A DNA stretch of 64,000 bases from Blastomonas sp. SL216. GTDB lineage: Bacteria > Pseudomonadota > Alphaproteobacteria > Sphingomonadales > Sphingomonadaceae. This document shows positions 10,058 to 18,802 of the stretch, one piece after another; position 1 is the first letter of the stretch; the number at the start of each line of letters is the position of its first letter. Under the pieces are notes generated by a model, which searched no databases, was not told the origin of the DNA, and saw only the letters and a program-made list of their open reading frames with translations. The stretch is taken from positions 188,501-252,500 of the forward strand of contig CP113055.1 of assembly GCA_026625625.1 (NCBI GenBank). Reading direction: 5' to 3'. A program made the translations under genes and the position numbers.

Positions 10058-10061
<4 letters not shown>
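9348..10061 (+). CDS. MacB-like ABC transporter ATPase
   Basis: A 237-residue ATP-binding subunit of the LolD/MacB class. It has Walker A GASGSGKST (residues 42-50), a Q-loop in VFQQFN, the signature LSGGQQQR (about 146-153) and Walker B LILLADEPTGALD with the D-loop. In E. coli MacB the ATPase and permease are fused; here they are separate, with a 4-nt overlap with the permease gene. The MacA-ATPase-permease order indicates a mechanotransmission-type exporter moving a peptide, toxin, siderophore or macrolide from the periplasm through a TolC-like channel. No outer-membrane factor is encoded beside it; one of the two TolC-family proteins in this window or one elsewhere would be needed. Confidence 0.92.
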
Positions 10062-11308
<1,247 letters not shown>

Positions 11309-11310
11309 CA

Positions 11311-12102
11311 TCAGGTCGCGTCCACGCCATCATAGTCGATGGCCTTGGCCGCCGCGCCCGACATGATGAAGCCGATCGGGCGTTCGGCCTCTTCGTTCAG
11401 ATGGCCGATCAGGCTTGCAGTGCGCGCGAGCAGCGAGATGCCCTTGAGCGCGCCCAGGGGAAAGCCGACATCGAGCATCACTGCGGGGATCGCGCCGTTG
11501 ACATTGATCGGCAGCGGGCGGCCCAATGTCTCGGGCAGGCAATCGCGCAGCGCATAGAGCATGCCGATATGCTCGCCGACAACGCCATGTTCTTCGGCCA
11601 TCGCCAGCAGCAGCAGTGCGCGCGGATCGCCAGCGCTGTGCTGGGGGTGACCGAAGCCGGGGATGGCCTGTTTGGTGGCGCGCAGGGTGCGGACGCCTTC
11701 TGCGGCAATCTCGGCGGCCGATCCGGCGCCATCGCGCTGCCTGGCCACCAGATCGGCATAGAAGCGTCCTGCGACCTCGGCACTGCCCAGCACGACCGAT
11801 CCGCAGCCCAGCAGTCCCGCGGCCACCGCGCCGTGGAACGCTTCGGGCGCGGCGGCATAGGTCATCCGCGCGGCGACGACGCTGGGCACCAGGCCGTGTT
11901 CGGCAATCGCTGCCAGCACCGCATTGGCGAACAGCTTCTGCACCTCGGTCGGCTCGTTTCCGGTGACCAGCAGCCAGAAATAGCTGGTAAAGTCCATCTT
12001 GCCGATAATGTCGCCGCACAGGTCCTTGCCGCGAACGGTGATGCTTTCCGCATCGGATGTGCAGATGGCGGTGAAGGGTGCGTCCTGCTTGCCGATGCGC
12101 AT
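11311..12102 (-). CDS. Citryl-CoA lyase-like protein (citrate synthase superfamily)
   Basis: A 263-residue protein equal to the C-terminal catalytic part of citrate synthase, the size of stand-alone citryl-CoA lyases, which cleave or condense a 3-hydroxy-3-carboxy acyl-CoA. The longer upstream open frame is discarded: ATG 12102 has AGAGGA about 10 nt upstream. Catalytic-type residues visible are His90 (AFHGA) and His152 (GFGH followed by DPRA). The position expected to hold the third catalytic residue, Asp, reads Asn202 (NVNGAI). It is divergent from the CoA-transferase gene, whose product could supply its CoA-ester substrate, and shares the operator pair at 12158-12189. The citrate, citramalate and other 3-hydroxy acid series are all possible. 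Confidence 0.75.
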   Translation of the reverse strand: MRIGKQDAPFTAICTSDAESITVRGKDLCGDIIGKMDFTSYFWLLVTGNEPTEVQKLFANAVLAAIAEHGLVPSVVAARMTYAAAPEAFHGAVAAGLLGCGSVVLGSAEVAGRFYADLVARQRDGAGSAAEIAAEGVRTLRATKQAIPGFGHPQHSAGDPRALLLLAMAEEHGVVGEHIGMLYALRDCLPETLGRPLPINVNGAIPAVMLDVGFPLGALKGISLLARTASLIGHLNEEAERPIGFIMSGAAAKAIDYDGVDAT

Positions 12103-12157
12103 GATGTGGGTCCTCTTCTGGTCGTCGGTTGACGGTCCAGCGCCGCTCACCGTGAAA

Positions 12158-12189
12158 TTCGATTTACGAAGTTGATTTCGTATATCGAA
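12158..12189. promoter_or_regulatory. Paired TTCG-N5-CGAA operator, divergent promoter of the catabolic island
   Basis: Two 13-bp palindromes, TTCGATTTACGAA (12158-12170) and TTCGTATATCGAA (12177-12189), are separated by 6 bp, giving 19 bp centre to centre. The same arrangement recurs at 14380-14411. They lie in the 120-bp gap between the divergent lyase (start 12102) and CoA-transferase (start 12223) genes. IclR-family regulators bind short palindromes of this kind, and the TTCG-N5-CG core resembles the PcaR recognition sequence as I remember it. The inferred ligand-responsive regulator is the IclR protein at 13440. Confidence 0.7.
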
Positions 12190-12222
12190 TTTTCTATGAG
12201 TGTCGATCAGGGAGATGTCAAT

Positions 12223-13374
12223 ATGGCCAAGCCGCTTGCCAATGTCACCGTGCTGGAAATGGGCACGTTCATCACCGGCCCTGCGGCCGGCATGATGCTG
12301 GCCGATATGGGTGCCGATGTGATCAAGGTCGAGCGGCCCGATGGCGGCGATCCGTTCCGCGCCTTTCGTGGAGGCTTCTACAGCCCGCATTTCCAGACCT
12401 ATAACCGCAACAAGCGCTCGATCACGCTCGATACGCGCGGTGGACCCGATCTGGAGGCGTTCGACCGCATGATCGCGTCGGCCGATGTGTTCATCCAGAA
12501 TTTCCGCCCGGGCGTCGCCGACAAGCTCAAGGTCGATCCCGTTCGGCTGCGTGCGATCAATCCGCGGCTGATCTATCTCTCGATCTCCGGCTTTGGCGCA
12601 ACCGGGCCCGATCGTGACCGTCCAGCCTTCGACACCGTGGCGCAGGCGGCGAGCGGTTTCCTGCGGCTGCTGGTCAACCCGGCCAATCCGCGCGTCGTCG
12701 GCCCGGCGCTGGCCGATGCGATTACCGGCTTTTACGGCGCCTATGGCGTGCTTGCCGCGCTGCACGAGCGCGCGAGCACCGGCAAGGGCCGGCTGGTCGA
12801 AGTCTCGATGTTCGAGGCGATGGCGCATTTCAATCTCGACGATTTCACCCATTATTTCTCGGCAGGCGAAGTGATGGGCCCGTACAGCCGCCCCAATGTC
12901 TCGCAATCCTATGTCTTCCAGTGCCAGGGTGGCGACTGGCTGGCACTGCATATGTCGTCTCCGCCCAAATTCTGGGAGAATCTGGCGATTGCCGTCGGGC
13001 ATCCCGACATGCTGGACCGGCCCGAATTTGCCAGCCGTGACGCACGCATCGCCAATTACGAGAAGGTGGCCGCCTTCCTGGCGCCGCTCTTTGCCGCGCG
13101 CAGCCGCGCCGATTGGTGTGCGACGCTGGAGCAGCTCGAAGTGCCGCATTCGCCGGTTTACAGCGCACCGGAGGTAGTCGAGACACCCCAGGCGCAGCAT
13201 CTGGGCCTGACGGTCGAGGATCCCGATGGGCCGCATGGGCGCTTCCGCACCATCCGGTCGCCGGTCAGCTTCGATGGCGAGCGCATGACCAGCGTCACCG
13301 CGCCGCCGGTGCTGGGGCAGCATAATGACGAGCTGCTGGGCCTGGACCCCGCGACGTCAGCCGCTGCCGAGTGA
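12223..13374 (+). CDS. Type III (CaiB/BaiF) CoA-transferase
   Basis: A 383-residue family III CoA-transferase, which moves CoA between carboxylic acids through aspartyl intermediates. The start at 12223 has GGGAG about 8 nt upstream and gives the usual N-terminus (LANVTVLEMGTFITGPAAG); an earlier in-frame start at 12172 would fall inside the operator. The catalytic aspartate is Asp165 in the ALADAITG block, followed by the standard TGKGRLVEVSMFEAM stretch. It lies opposite the citryl-CoA-lyase-like gene, suggesting that it activates a hydroxy-di- or tricarboxylic acid which the lyase then splits. Donor and acceptor acids are unknown. It is probably co-transcribed with the IclR gene. Confidence 0.88.
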   Translation: MAKPLANVTVLEMGTFITGPAAGMMLADMGADVIKVERPDGGDPFRAFRGGFYSPHFQTYNRNKRSITLDTRGGPDLEAFDRMIASADVFIQNFRPGVADKLKVDPVRLRAINPRLIYLSISGFGATGPDRDRPAFDTVAQAASGFLRLLVNPANPRVVGPALADAITGFYGAYGVLAALHERASTGKGRLVEVSMFEAMAHFNLDDFTHYFSAGEVMGPYSRPNVSQSYVFQCQGGDWLALHMSSPPKFWENLAIAVGHPDMLDRPEFASRDARIANYEKVAAFLAPLFAARSRADWCATLEQLEVPHSPVYSAPEVVETPQAQHLGLTVEDPDGPHGRFRTIRSPVSFDGERMTSVTAPPVLGQHNDELLGLDPATSAAAE

Positions 13375-13439
13375 CCGCGCACGCGACAGGTGACATCATC
13401 ACCTTGCCTGCGCGATCTCAAGGGGCTAGCGCTTCAACC

Positions 13440-14252
13440 ATGGAAGACCCCGCCAAGCCCGGCAAGGACAGCGAATATCTCTCGACCCTGGAACGCGGGC
13501 TCAAGGTGCTGCGCGCCTTCGATGCGAGCCATCCCGAGATGCAGCTGAGCGAGGTTGCGCAGGTCACCGGGCTCAGCCCCGCCGTGGCCAGGCGCTGCCT
13601 CAACACGCTGGTGCAGCTCGGCTATGTCGCGCAGTTCGGGCGCAAGTTCCTGTTGCGGCCCGAAGTGTTGAGCTTCGGCACCGCCTATCTGTCATCGATG
13701 AACGTCGAGCAGGTGGTGCTGCCGCCGCTGCAGAAGCTGCGCGACGATACCGGCGACAGTTCGTCCATGGCGGTGCTGTCGGGCACCGACATCCTGTATG
13801 TCGCGCATGTGTCGACCAACCGGCGCATCCGCCTGGGGGCCAATGTCGGCACGCGCTTTCCGGTCCATGCCACGTCGCTGGGCAAGGTGCTTCTCGCCTT
13901 CCAGCCCGAGGCGGTAGTGGCGAAGTACATGAGCGCGGTCAGCTTGCAGCGGTTCACCGAGCGGACGGTCACCACGCCCGAAGCCATGGCGCAACGGCTG
14001 CAGAATGCGCGCGAGACCGGTTACGATTCGGCGCTGGACGAGCTGGACTACGGCATCGTTTCGGTCGCGGTGCCGGTATTCGATGCGCAGCGCCAGGCGA
14101 TTGCATCGATCAACTGCTCGACCTCGACCACGCGCATCTCGCAGGACGAGCTGGTGCGCACGCGCCTGCCGATGCTGCGCGAGGCGGCCGCCGAGATCAG
14201 CAGCGCGCTCCAGCGCTGGCCTACGCTGATGCATTCGCTGCAGCAGAACTGA
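13440..14252 (+). CDS. IclR-family transcriptional regulator (PcaR-like)
   Basis: A 270-residue regulator with an N-terminal winged helix-turn-helix (about residues 15-85: STLERGLKVLRAF, LSEVAQVTGLSPAVARRCLNTL) and a C-terminal IclR effector domain (about 95-265). The protein resembles the PcaR/PcaU/PobR branch that controls aromatic-acid catabolism. Start choice is uncertain: ATG 13440 gives a typical length, whereas GTG 13371 overlaps the CoA-transferase stop and would add 23 residues. It sits inside the cluster, and two promoter regions carry identical paired palindromes, so I infer that it regulates all three local transcription units in response to the substrate or an intermediate. Confidence 0.88.
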   Translation: MEDPAKPGKDSEYLSTLERGLKVLRAFDASHPEMQLSEVAQVTGLSPAVARRCLNTLVQLGYVAQFGRKFLLRPEVLSFGTAYLSSMNVEQVVLPPLQKLRDDTGDSSSMAVLSGTDILYVAHVSTNRRIRLGANVGTRFPVHATSLGKVLLAFQPEAVVAKYMSAVSLQRFTERTVTTPEAMAQRLQNARETGYDSALDELDYGIVSVAVPVFDAQRQAIASINCSTSTTRISQDELVRTRLPMLREAAAEISSALQRWPTLMHSLQQN

Positions 14253-14379
14253 CCGCGGGCATCGCGGCCGCTTTTCGCTGCCCCCCATCTACCGTTTGAG
14301 CCTAACCGGACTGCCTGGCGCGGTGCGCTTTGCCGGCGTGCGGGGCACCTGCGTCTCGCTTCGTCTGTCGGAAACAAAC

Positions 14380-14411
14380 TTCGCATATCGAACTTGACTT
14401 CGTAATACGAA
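14380..14411. promoter_or_regulatory. Paired TTCG-N5-CGAA operator upstream of the TonB-receptor operon
   Basis: Palindromes TTCGCATATCGAA (14380-14392) and TTCGTAATACGAA (14399-14411) have a 6-bp spacer and 19-bp centre spacing, identical in geometry to 12158-12189. The spacer contains TTGAC, which could be a -35 element (TTGACT, 14395-14400) lying between and partly under the two sites; no convincing -10 was fixed. The TonB receptor starts 93 nt downstream. Confidence 0.7.
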
Positions 14412-14503
14412 CAATTTACCTCCCCTGTAACTCGCCCGCAAAGCCGGAAAAGCGCTTCACGAACGACGCGGCGGGAATCACTGGATGAGGGGAGCAGGTG
14501 CAT

Positions 14504-16690
14504 ATGCCCGCGATTTGGAACAAGGTGCTGCTGGCAGGTTCGGTTTCGGCTTTTGCGCTGCTTGGCGCCATGCCAGCCTATGCGCAGGATCAGGCCGCGA
14601 CGGAGAGCGCCAGCGACGGCGAGATCGTCGTGACCGCGCTGCGCCGCGATTCAACGCTGCAGGATACGCCCGCCGCCATAACCGCCTTCAACGCTGAAAC
14701 AATCGAGAATGCGGGGATCGACAGGGCAGCCGATTTCATCGGGCTGACATCGAACGTCCAGCTGATCGAAACGCAGAATGCGGGCAATGCCTTTGTCATC
14801 ATCCGCGGGATCACCCAGAACCGCAATTCCGAGCCCTCGGTCGCCGTGGTGGTGGACGGAGTGCAGCAGGTCAATGCTGCCCAGTTCAGCCAGGAGCTGT
14901 TCGATATCGAGCAGATCGAAATCCTCAAAGGCCCGCAAGGTGGCCTGTACGGTCGTAACGCCATCGGCGGCGCGATCATCATCAACACCAAGCAGCCCAG
15001 CGACCAGTTCGAGGGCAGGGTGTTTGCCGGGATCGACAATGGCTTCGGCTATACGTTGCGCGCCGGAATTTCCGGACCGATCAGTGACACGTTGAAGTTT
15101 CGCCTGTCCGGCTCCTATCGCGACACCGATGGCTATATCCCCAACACCTTCCTGGGCGAGGATGCCGATCCGCTTGAGGATATCTCGCTGCGCGGTAAGC
15201 TGCTGTGGACGCCGACGGACCAGCTGACCGTTGACCTGCGCGCCTCGATGTCGCTGCTGCGCACCCAGGCGCTGTATTACAATATCGTCGCCGATGTGAA
15301 CGACACCAGCCTGCCGGTGCGCGTCAACAATGCTGGGCAGAACGATCGCGACATCTACAATGTCTCGGCCAAGATCGACTACAAGGCCGATTGGGGATCG
15401 ATCACCTCGGTCACCTCCTACGACACCCTGTCCGAAATCCTGACCGGCGATGCGTTCAACTTCCTGCCGATCCAGGAATCGCTGTTCTTCGCGATCTTCG
15501 GCTTTGACCTCAACCAGAGCCAGTTCCTCGACGTCGAGGCGATCAGCCAGGATCTGCGCATCCAGTCGAATGACGACAACGCTTTTACCTGGTCCCTGGG
15601 TGGCTATTTCATCGATACCAACCGCTATATCTCGACCGGCAACATGGTCGATACGGGCGCTGGCGTGTTCCCGGTCTTCCGCACCCCGAGCACCGATCCG
15701 CGCAACCCGCAGGCGACCTTCCTGGCGGATTCGCAGAACAACTTTGCCTGGGCGGTCTATGCCAATGTTGGCTATGAATTCTCCGATGCGTTCCGCGTCG
15801 ATGCGTCGCTGCGTTACGACAAGGATCGCCGCCGCAACCGCACGCTGACCCCGACCGCGTTCATCCCGGTCGTTCCGGGCTTCCCCACTGGCCGTACCGG
15901 CGAAGTGCGCCGCGAGACGTTCGACGAATGGCAGCCCAAGGTCACGCTGACCTACAAGCCGGCCGAAAATGTCACGATCTATGGCGGCTATAGCCGTGGC
16001 TTCCGCTCGGGCGGCTTCAACCAGACCGGCGTCGGCGCGGTGGCAGCCGGTACCGGCGTGGTCGGCGTCGCGGACATCTATGAGGCCGAAGTCGCAGACA
16101 CGTTCGAACTCGGGGTCAAGACGACGCTGTTCGACCGCATGCTGACGCTGAATGCCAGCGCCTATACCACCAAGTCGGAAAACGGCTATTTCTTCGTCTT
16201 CCTTGCCGCGAACTCCACCCAGAATCTCGGCAATGTGCCCGAGGTACAGCTGCAGGGCTTCGAGATCGACGGCACGCTGCGTCCCGCGCGCGGGCTCGAC
16301 ATCAATTTCGGCCTGGGCGTGACCTATAGCGAGATCAAGGAATTCCCCGATCCCACCGTGATCGGCAACGAGGCGCCGTTCATCTCGCGCTATACGATCA
16401 ACCTGGGCACCCAATATGAGAGCAACCTGGGTGACAGCGATCTCAAGGGCCGCATCCGGGTGGATTATAACCGTACCGGCAAGACCTGGTTCGATGTGCC
16501 CAATTCGACGGTGCGCCGTCCGGTCGATCTGGTCAACGCGCGCCTGACGCTCGACGGTGGTGCCTGGTCGCTCACCGGCTTCGCCGACAATCTGTTCAAC
16601 GAAAAATACAATGCCGAGTTCTCGCCCGGCGGCTTCGTGTTCAAGGCACGCCCGCGCGTCTACGGGCTCGAGGCGCTGTACAAGTTCTGA
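14504..16690 (+). CDS. TonB-dependent outer membrane receptor
   Basis: A 728-residue receptor: signal peptide ending Ala-Tyr-Ala-Gln (about residue 28), a TonB-box-like segment (EIVVTAL, about 40-46), a plug domain (about 55-165, with VVVDGVQQ, EILKGPQGGLYGRNAIGGAIIINT) and a 22-strand-type barrel ending in Tyr-Lys-Phe with a terminal aromatic residue. ATG 14504 is preferred to GTG 14498, with a GAGGGGAG stretch upstream. It is the first gene of an apparent five-gene operon (gaps 24, 41, 3 and 19 nt) of catabolic enzymes, so it probably imports their substrate, a use of TonB receptors common in sphingomonads. No siderophore genes are nearby. Confidence 0.93.
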   Translation: MPAIWNKVLLAGSVSAFALLGAMPAYAQDQAATESASDGEIVVTALRRDSTLQDTPAAITAFNAETIENAGIDRAADFIGLTSNVQLIETQNAGNAFVIIRGITQNRNSEPSVAVVVDGVQQVNAAQFSQELFDIEQIEILKGPQGGLYGRNAIGGAIIINTKQPSDQFEGRVFAGIDNGFGYTLRAGISGPISDTLKFRLSGSYRDTDGYIPNTFLGEDADPLEDISLRGKLLWTPTDQLTVDLRASMSLLRTQALYYNIVADVNDTSLPVRVNNAGQNDRDIYNVSAKIDYKADWGSITSVTSYDTLSEILTGDAFNFLPIQESLFFAIFGFDLNQSQFLDVEAISQDLRIQSNDDNAFTWSLGGYFIDTNRYISTGNMVDTGAGVFPVFRTPSTDPRNPQATFLADSQNNFAWAVYANVGYEFSDAFRVDASLRYDKDRRRNRTLTPTAFIPVVPGFPTGRTGEVRRETFDEWQPKVTLTYKPAENVTIYGGYSRGFRSGGFNQTGVGAVAAGTGVVGVADIYEAEVADTFELGVKTTLFDRMLTLNASAYTTKSENGYFFVFLAANSTQNLGNVPEVQLQGFEIDGTLRPARGLDINFGLGVTYSEIKEFPDPTVIGNEAPFISRYTINLGTQYESNLGDSDLKGRIRVDYNRTGKTWFDVPNSTVRRPVDLVNARLTLDGGAWSLTGFADNLFNEKYNAEFSPGGFVFKARPRVYGLEALYKF

Positions 16691-16714
16691 CCCCCCAACG
16701 ACAGGAAAGCATCC

Positions 16715-17317
16715 GTGGCACGCATCCTCATCCTCTATTATTCGGGCTATGGGCATACCGAGGTCATGGCGAATGCCGTGGCCGATGGGGTCAATGCGGT
16801 CGACGGCTGCGAAGCGGTGGTCAAGCGCGTGCCCGAGCTGGTGCCGGATGAGGTCGCTGCCGGGGCCGGCATGAAGGTCGATCAGGCCGCGCCCTATGCC
16901 AGTGCGGACGAACTGGCCGATTATGACGGCATCATCTTCGGTACGCCTACCCGCTTCGGCAACATGGCGGCGCAGATGCGCAACTTCCTCGACCAGACAG
17001 GCGGGCTGTGGGCCAAGGGCGCGCTGATCGGCAAGCCGGGCAGCGTGTTCGTCTCCACCGCCAGCCAGCATGGCGGGCAGGAGACGACGATCACCTCGTT
17101 CCACACCACCTTGCTGCATCACGGCATGATCGTCATCGGTCTGCCCTACAGCTTTGCCGGCAACACCATCATGTCCGAGATCAGCGGCGGCACGCCTTAT
17201 GGCGCGAGCACGATTGCAGGCGGCGACGGATCGCGCATGCCTTCCGAAAACGAGCTTGCAGGGGCCCGTTTTCAGGGCGAGCATGTCGCCCGGATCACGC
17301 TGAAGCTGTCGGCCTGA
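16715..17317 (+). CDS. WrbA-like NAD(P)H:quinone oxidoreductase
   Basis: A 200-residue flavodoxin-fold protein of the WrbA family, FMN-dependent two-electron quinone reductases that avoid semiquinone radicals. The FMN phosphate loop is [12 protein letters not shown] (residues 7-18) and the second flavin loop is [20 protein letters not shown] (about 72-91). It starts with GTG at 16715, with AGGAAAG 5 nt upstream. In this operon a quinone reductase suggests that a hydroquinone, catechol or quinone intermediate occurs in the pathway, or that the cells need protection from one. Confidence 0.88.
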   Translation: MARILILYYSGYGHTEVMANAVADGVNAVDGCEAVVKRVPELVPDEVAAGAGMKVDQAAPYASADELADYDGIIFGTPTRFGNMAAQMRNFLDQTGGLWAKGALIGKPGSVFVSTASQHGGQETTITSFHTTLLHHGMIVIGLPYSFAGNTIMSEISGGTPYGASTIAGGDGSRMPSENELAGARFQGEHVARITLKLSA

Positions 17318-17358
17318 GGGCACGAAGCCCTGCGTGGGAAACTGATGAGGAGGAAGCC

Positions 17359-17901
17359 ATGAGCCAGCTAGTCAACCGCCTGCACCATACTGCCTATACC
17401 ACGCATGACCTTGAGGCGACCCGCGCCTTTTACGAGGACGTGCTGGGCTTTCCGCTGGTCGCGACCTATTGCGAGAAGGACGAGCTGTTCGGCAAGGAGC
17501 GCACCTATTGCCACTGCTTCTTCGCGATGAAGGATGGCAGTGCGCTCGCCTTTTTCCAGTTCGCGAACGCCGATGACCAGGCCGAATTCAGCCCGCCGAT
17601 CCCGGAATCGCCGTTCCACCACATTGCGCTGCATGTCGATCAGGATGCGCAGGTGGAGCTGGAACGCCGTATCGCTGCCGCCGGGATTGTCGAGCCGCAG
17701 ACCTATATTCTGGAACATGGCTATTGCCGGTCGGTCTATGTGAAGGACCCCAATGGCATGATCATCGAATTCACCTGCGATGCGCCCGAGGCGCTGGCGA
17801 TCGAGGATCAGGTGCGGGCCAAGGCGCGTGCCGAACTGGCGCGCTGGCTGGCAGGCGATCACAGCAACAACAACACCTTCCGCAGCGCAGAAGCAGCCTG
17901 A
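17359..17901 (+). CDS. VOC-superfamily metalloenzyme, possible ring-cleavage or lyase enzyme
   Basis: A 180-residue protein with the paired beta-alpha-beta-beta-beta modules of the vicinal oxygen chelate fold. The candidate metal triad is His9 or His10 (LHHTAY), His88 (FHHIALHV) and Glu137 (NGMIIEFTC), the His-His-Glu set of extradiol dioxygenases and glyoxalases. The C-terminal 40 residues are a charged extension beyond the fold. A good GAGGAGGAA ribosome binding site lies just before ATG 17359. Extradiol cleavage, isomerisation and glyoxalase chemistry are all possible. The operon context (quinone reductase before, alpha/beta hydrolase 3 nt after) makes ring cleavage followed by hydrolysis an attractive guess. 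Confidence 0.82.
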   Translation: MSQLVNRLHHTAYTTHDLEATRAFYEDVLGFPLVATYCEKDELFGKERTYCHCFFAMKDGSALAFFQFANADDQAEFSPPIPESPFHHIALHVDQDAQVELERRIAAAGIVEPQTYILEHGYCRSVYVKDPNGMIIEFTCDAPEALAIEDQVRAKARAELARWLAGDHSNNNTFRSAEAA

Positions 17902-17904
17902 CTC

Positions 17905-18783
17905 ATGGGCGGCCCGGTCGGCAAGCTGGGCTGTGCCTATTCCATGACCCCGCCTGATGCGCGGCTGGGCGGCGAGGCCTTCTGGCTCGACGTCGCCGAT
18001 GGCTGTCTCGCGGTCGAGCGGGTGGGGCAGGGGCCTGCGGTCCTGCTGCTGCACGGCTGGACGCTGGACCGGCGGATGTGGACGATGCAGGCGCGGGCGC
18101 TGGCGACCCGGTTCACGCTGATCGCGATCGACCGGCGCGGCTTTGGCCAATCGACCGCAGCCCCCGACCGTGCGCGCGAGGTGGATGACCTTGCTCGGCT
18201 GGCGGACCAGCTTAATCTGGCGAGTGTCCACCTTGTCGGCATGTCGCAGGCTGGCGCTACGGCGATGCAGTTTGCGCAGCACCATCGTGACCGGGTCGCG
18301 ACGCTGGTGCTGCAGGGCATTTCGCTGGCCGGCATTCCCGATCACGCCAATGCATCGGACCGCATTCCGCTGGCGGATTATGCCGACATGGTCCGCAATG
18401 ATCAGCTCGATGCCATGAAGCGGCATTGGGCCGACCATGCGCTGATGGCGGGGCTCGAAGCGGAATCGGCCAGGATCGGCGCGGCCATGCTCGCCGACTA
18501 TGATGGCCGCGATCTGCTCGCGGGGCCTGCGGGTCCATCGGCGCGGCTGGACGAGGTGGCGGCACTGCCGATGCCCGTGCTGGCGATGACCGGTTGTGCG
18601 GACACGCCCTGGCGGCGCGACGTCACCCGCGCCATCGCGCGCACTGCGCCGCTGGGCCAGGCGCGCTTCATTCGCGATGCGGGCCATCTGTGCAACCTGT
18701 CGCACCCGGTCGAGTTCAACGCAGCGCTTTCCGCCTTTCTGGCCCGGCCGCTGCAGCCGGTGCCCGATGCCATCAACGATTGA
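17905..18783 (+). CDS. Alpha/beta hydrolase
   Basis: A 292-residue alpha/beta-hydrolase-fold enzyme with the oxyanion His50-Gly51 (LLLHGW), nucleophile Ser114 in GMSQAG, acid Asp233 (TGCADTPWRR) and base His261 (DAGHLCNLSHP). The architecture resembles 3-oxoadipate enol-lactonase and meta-cleavage hydrolases, so a lactone, ester or C-C bond substrate fits. The first ATG, 3 nt after the VOC stop, is used; a second at 17944 would remove 13 residues and cannot be excluded. It is co-transcribed with the VOC protein and the MetE-like gene. Confidence 0.88.
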   Translation: MGGPVGKLGCAYSMTPPDARLGGEAFWLDVADGCLAVERVGQGPAVLLLHGWTLDRRMWTMQARALATRFTLIAIDRRGFGQSTAAPDRAREVDDLARLADQLNLASVHLVGMSQAGATAMQFAQHHRDRVATLVLQGISLAGIPDHANASDRIPLADYADMVRNDQLDAMKRHWADHALMAGLEAESARIGAAMLADYDGRDLLAGPAGPSARLDEVAALPMPVLAMTGCADTPWRRDVTRAIARTAPLGQARFIRDAGHLCNLSHPVEFNAALSAFLARPLQPVPDAIND

Positions 18784-18802
18784 TCCCCTGGAGTATCGAC
18801 CC

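Noticed and set aside
12103-13323. N-terminal extension of the citryl-CoA-lyase-like frame to about 670 residues
   Set aside because: The extension is antisense to the CoA-transferase gene and crosses the operator pair; ATG 12102 has a good ribosome binding site and gives the family length.
14651-17323. An 890-codon minus-strand open frame opposite the TonB receptor and WrbA genes
   Set aside because: It lies entirely antisense to two clear plus-strand genes, is very His/Arg/Gly-rich with no domain, and is expected from high GC codon bias.
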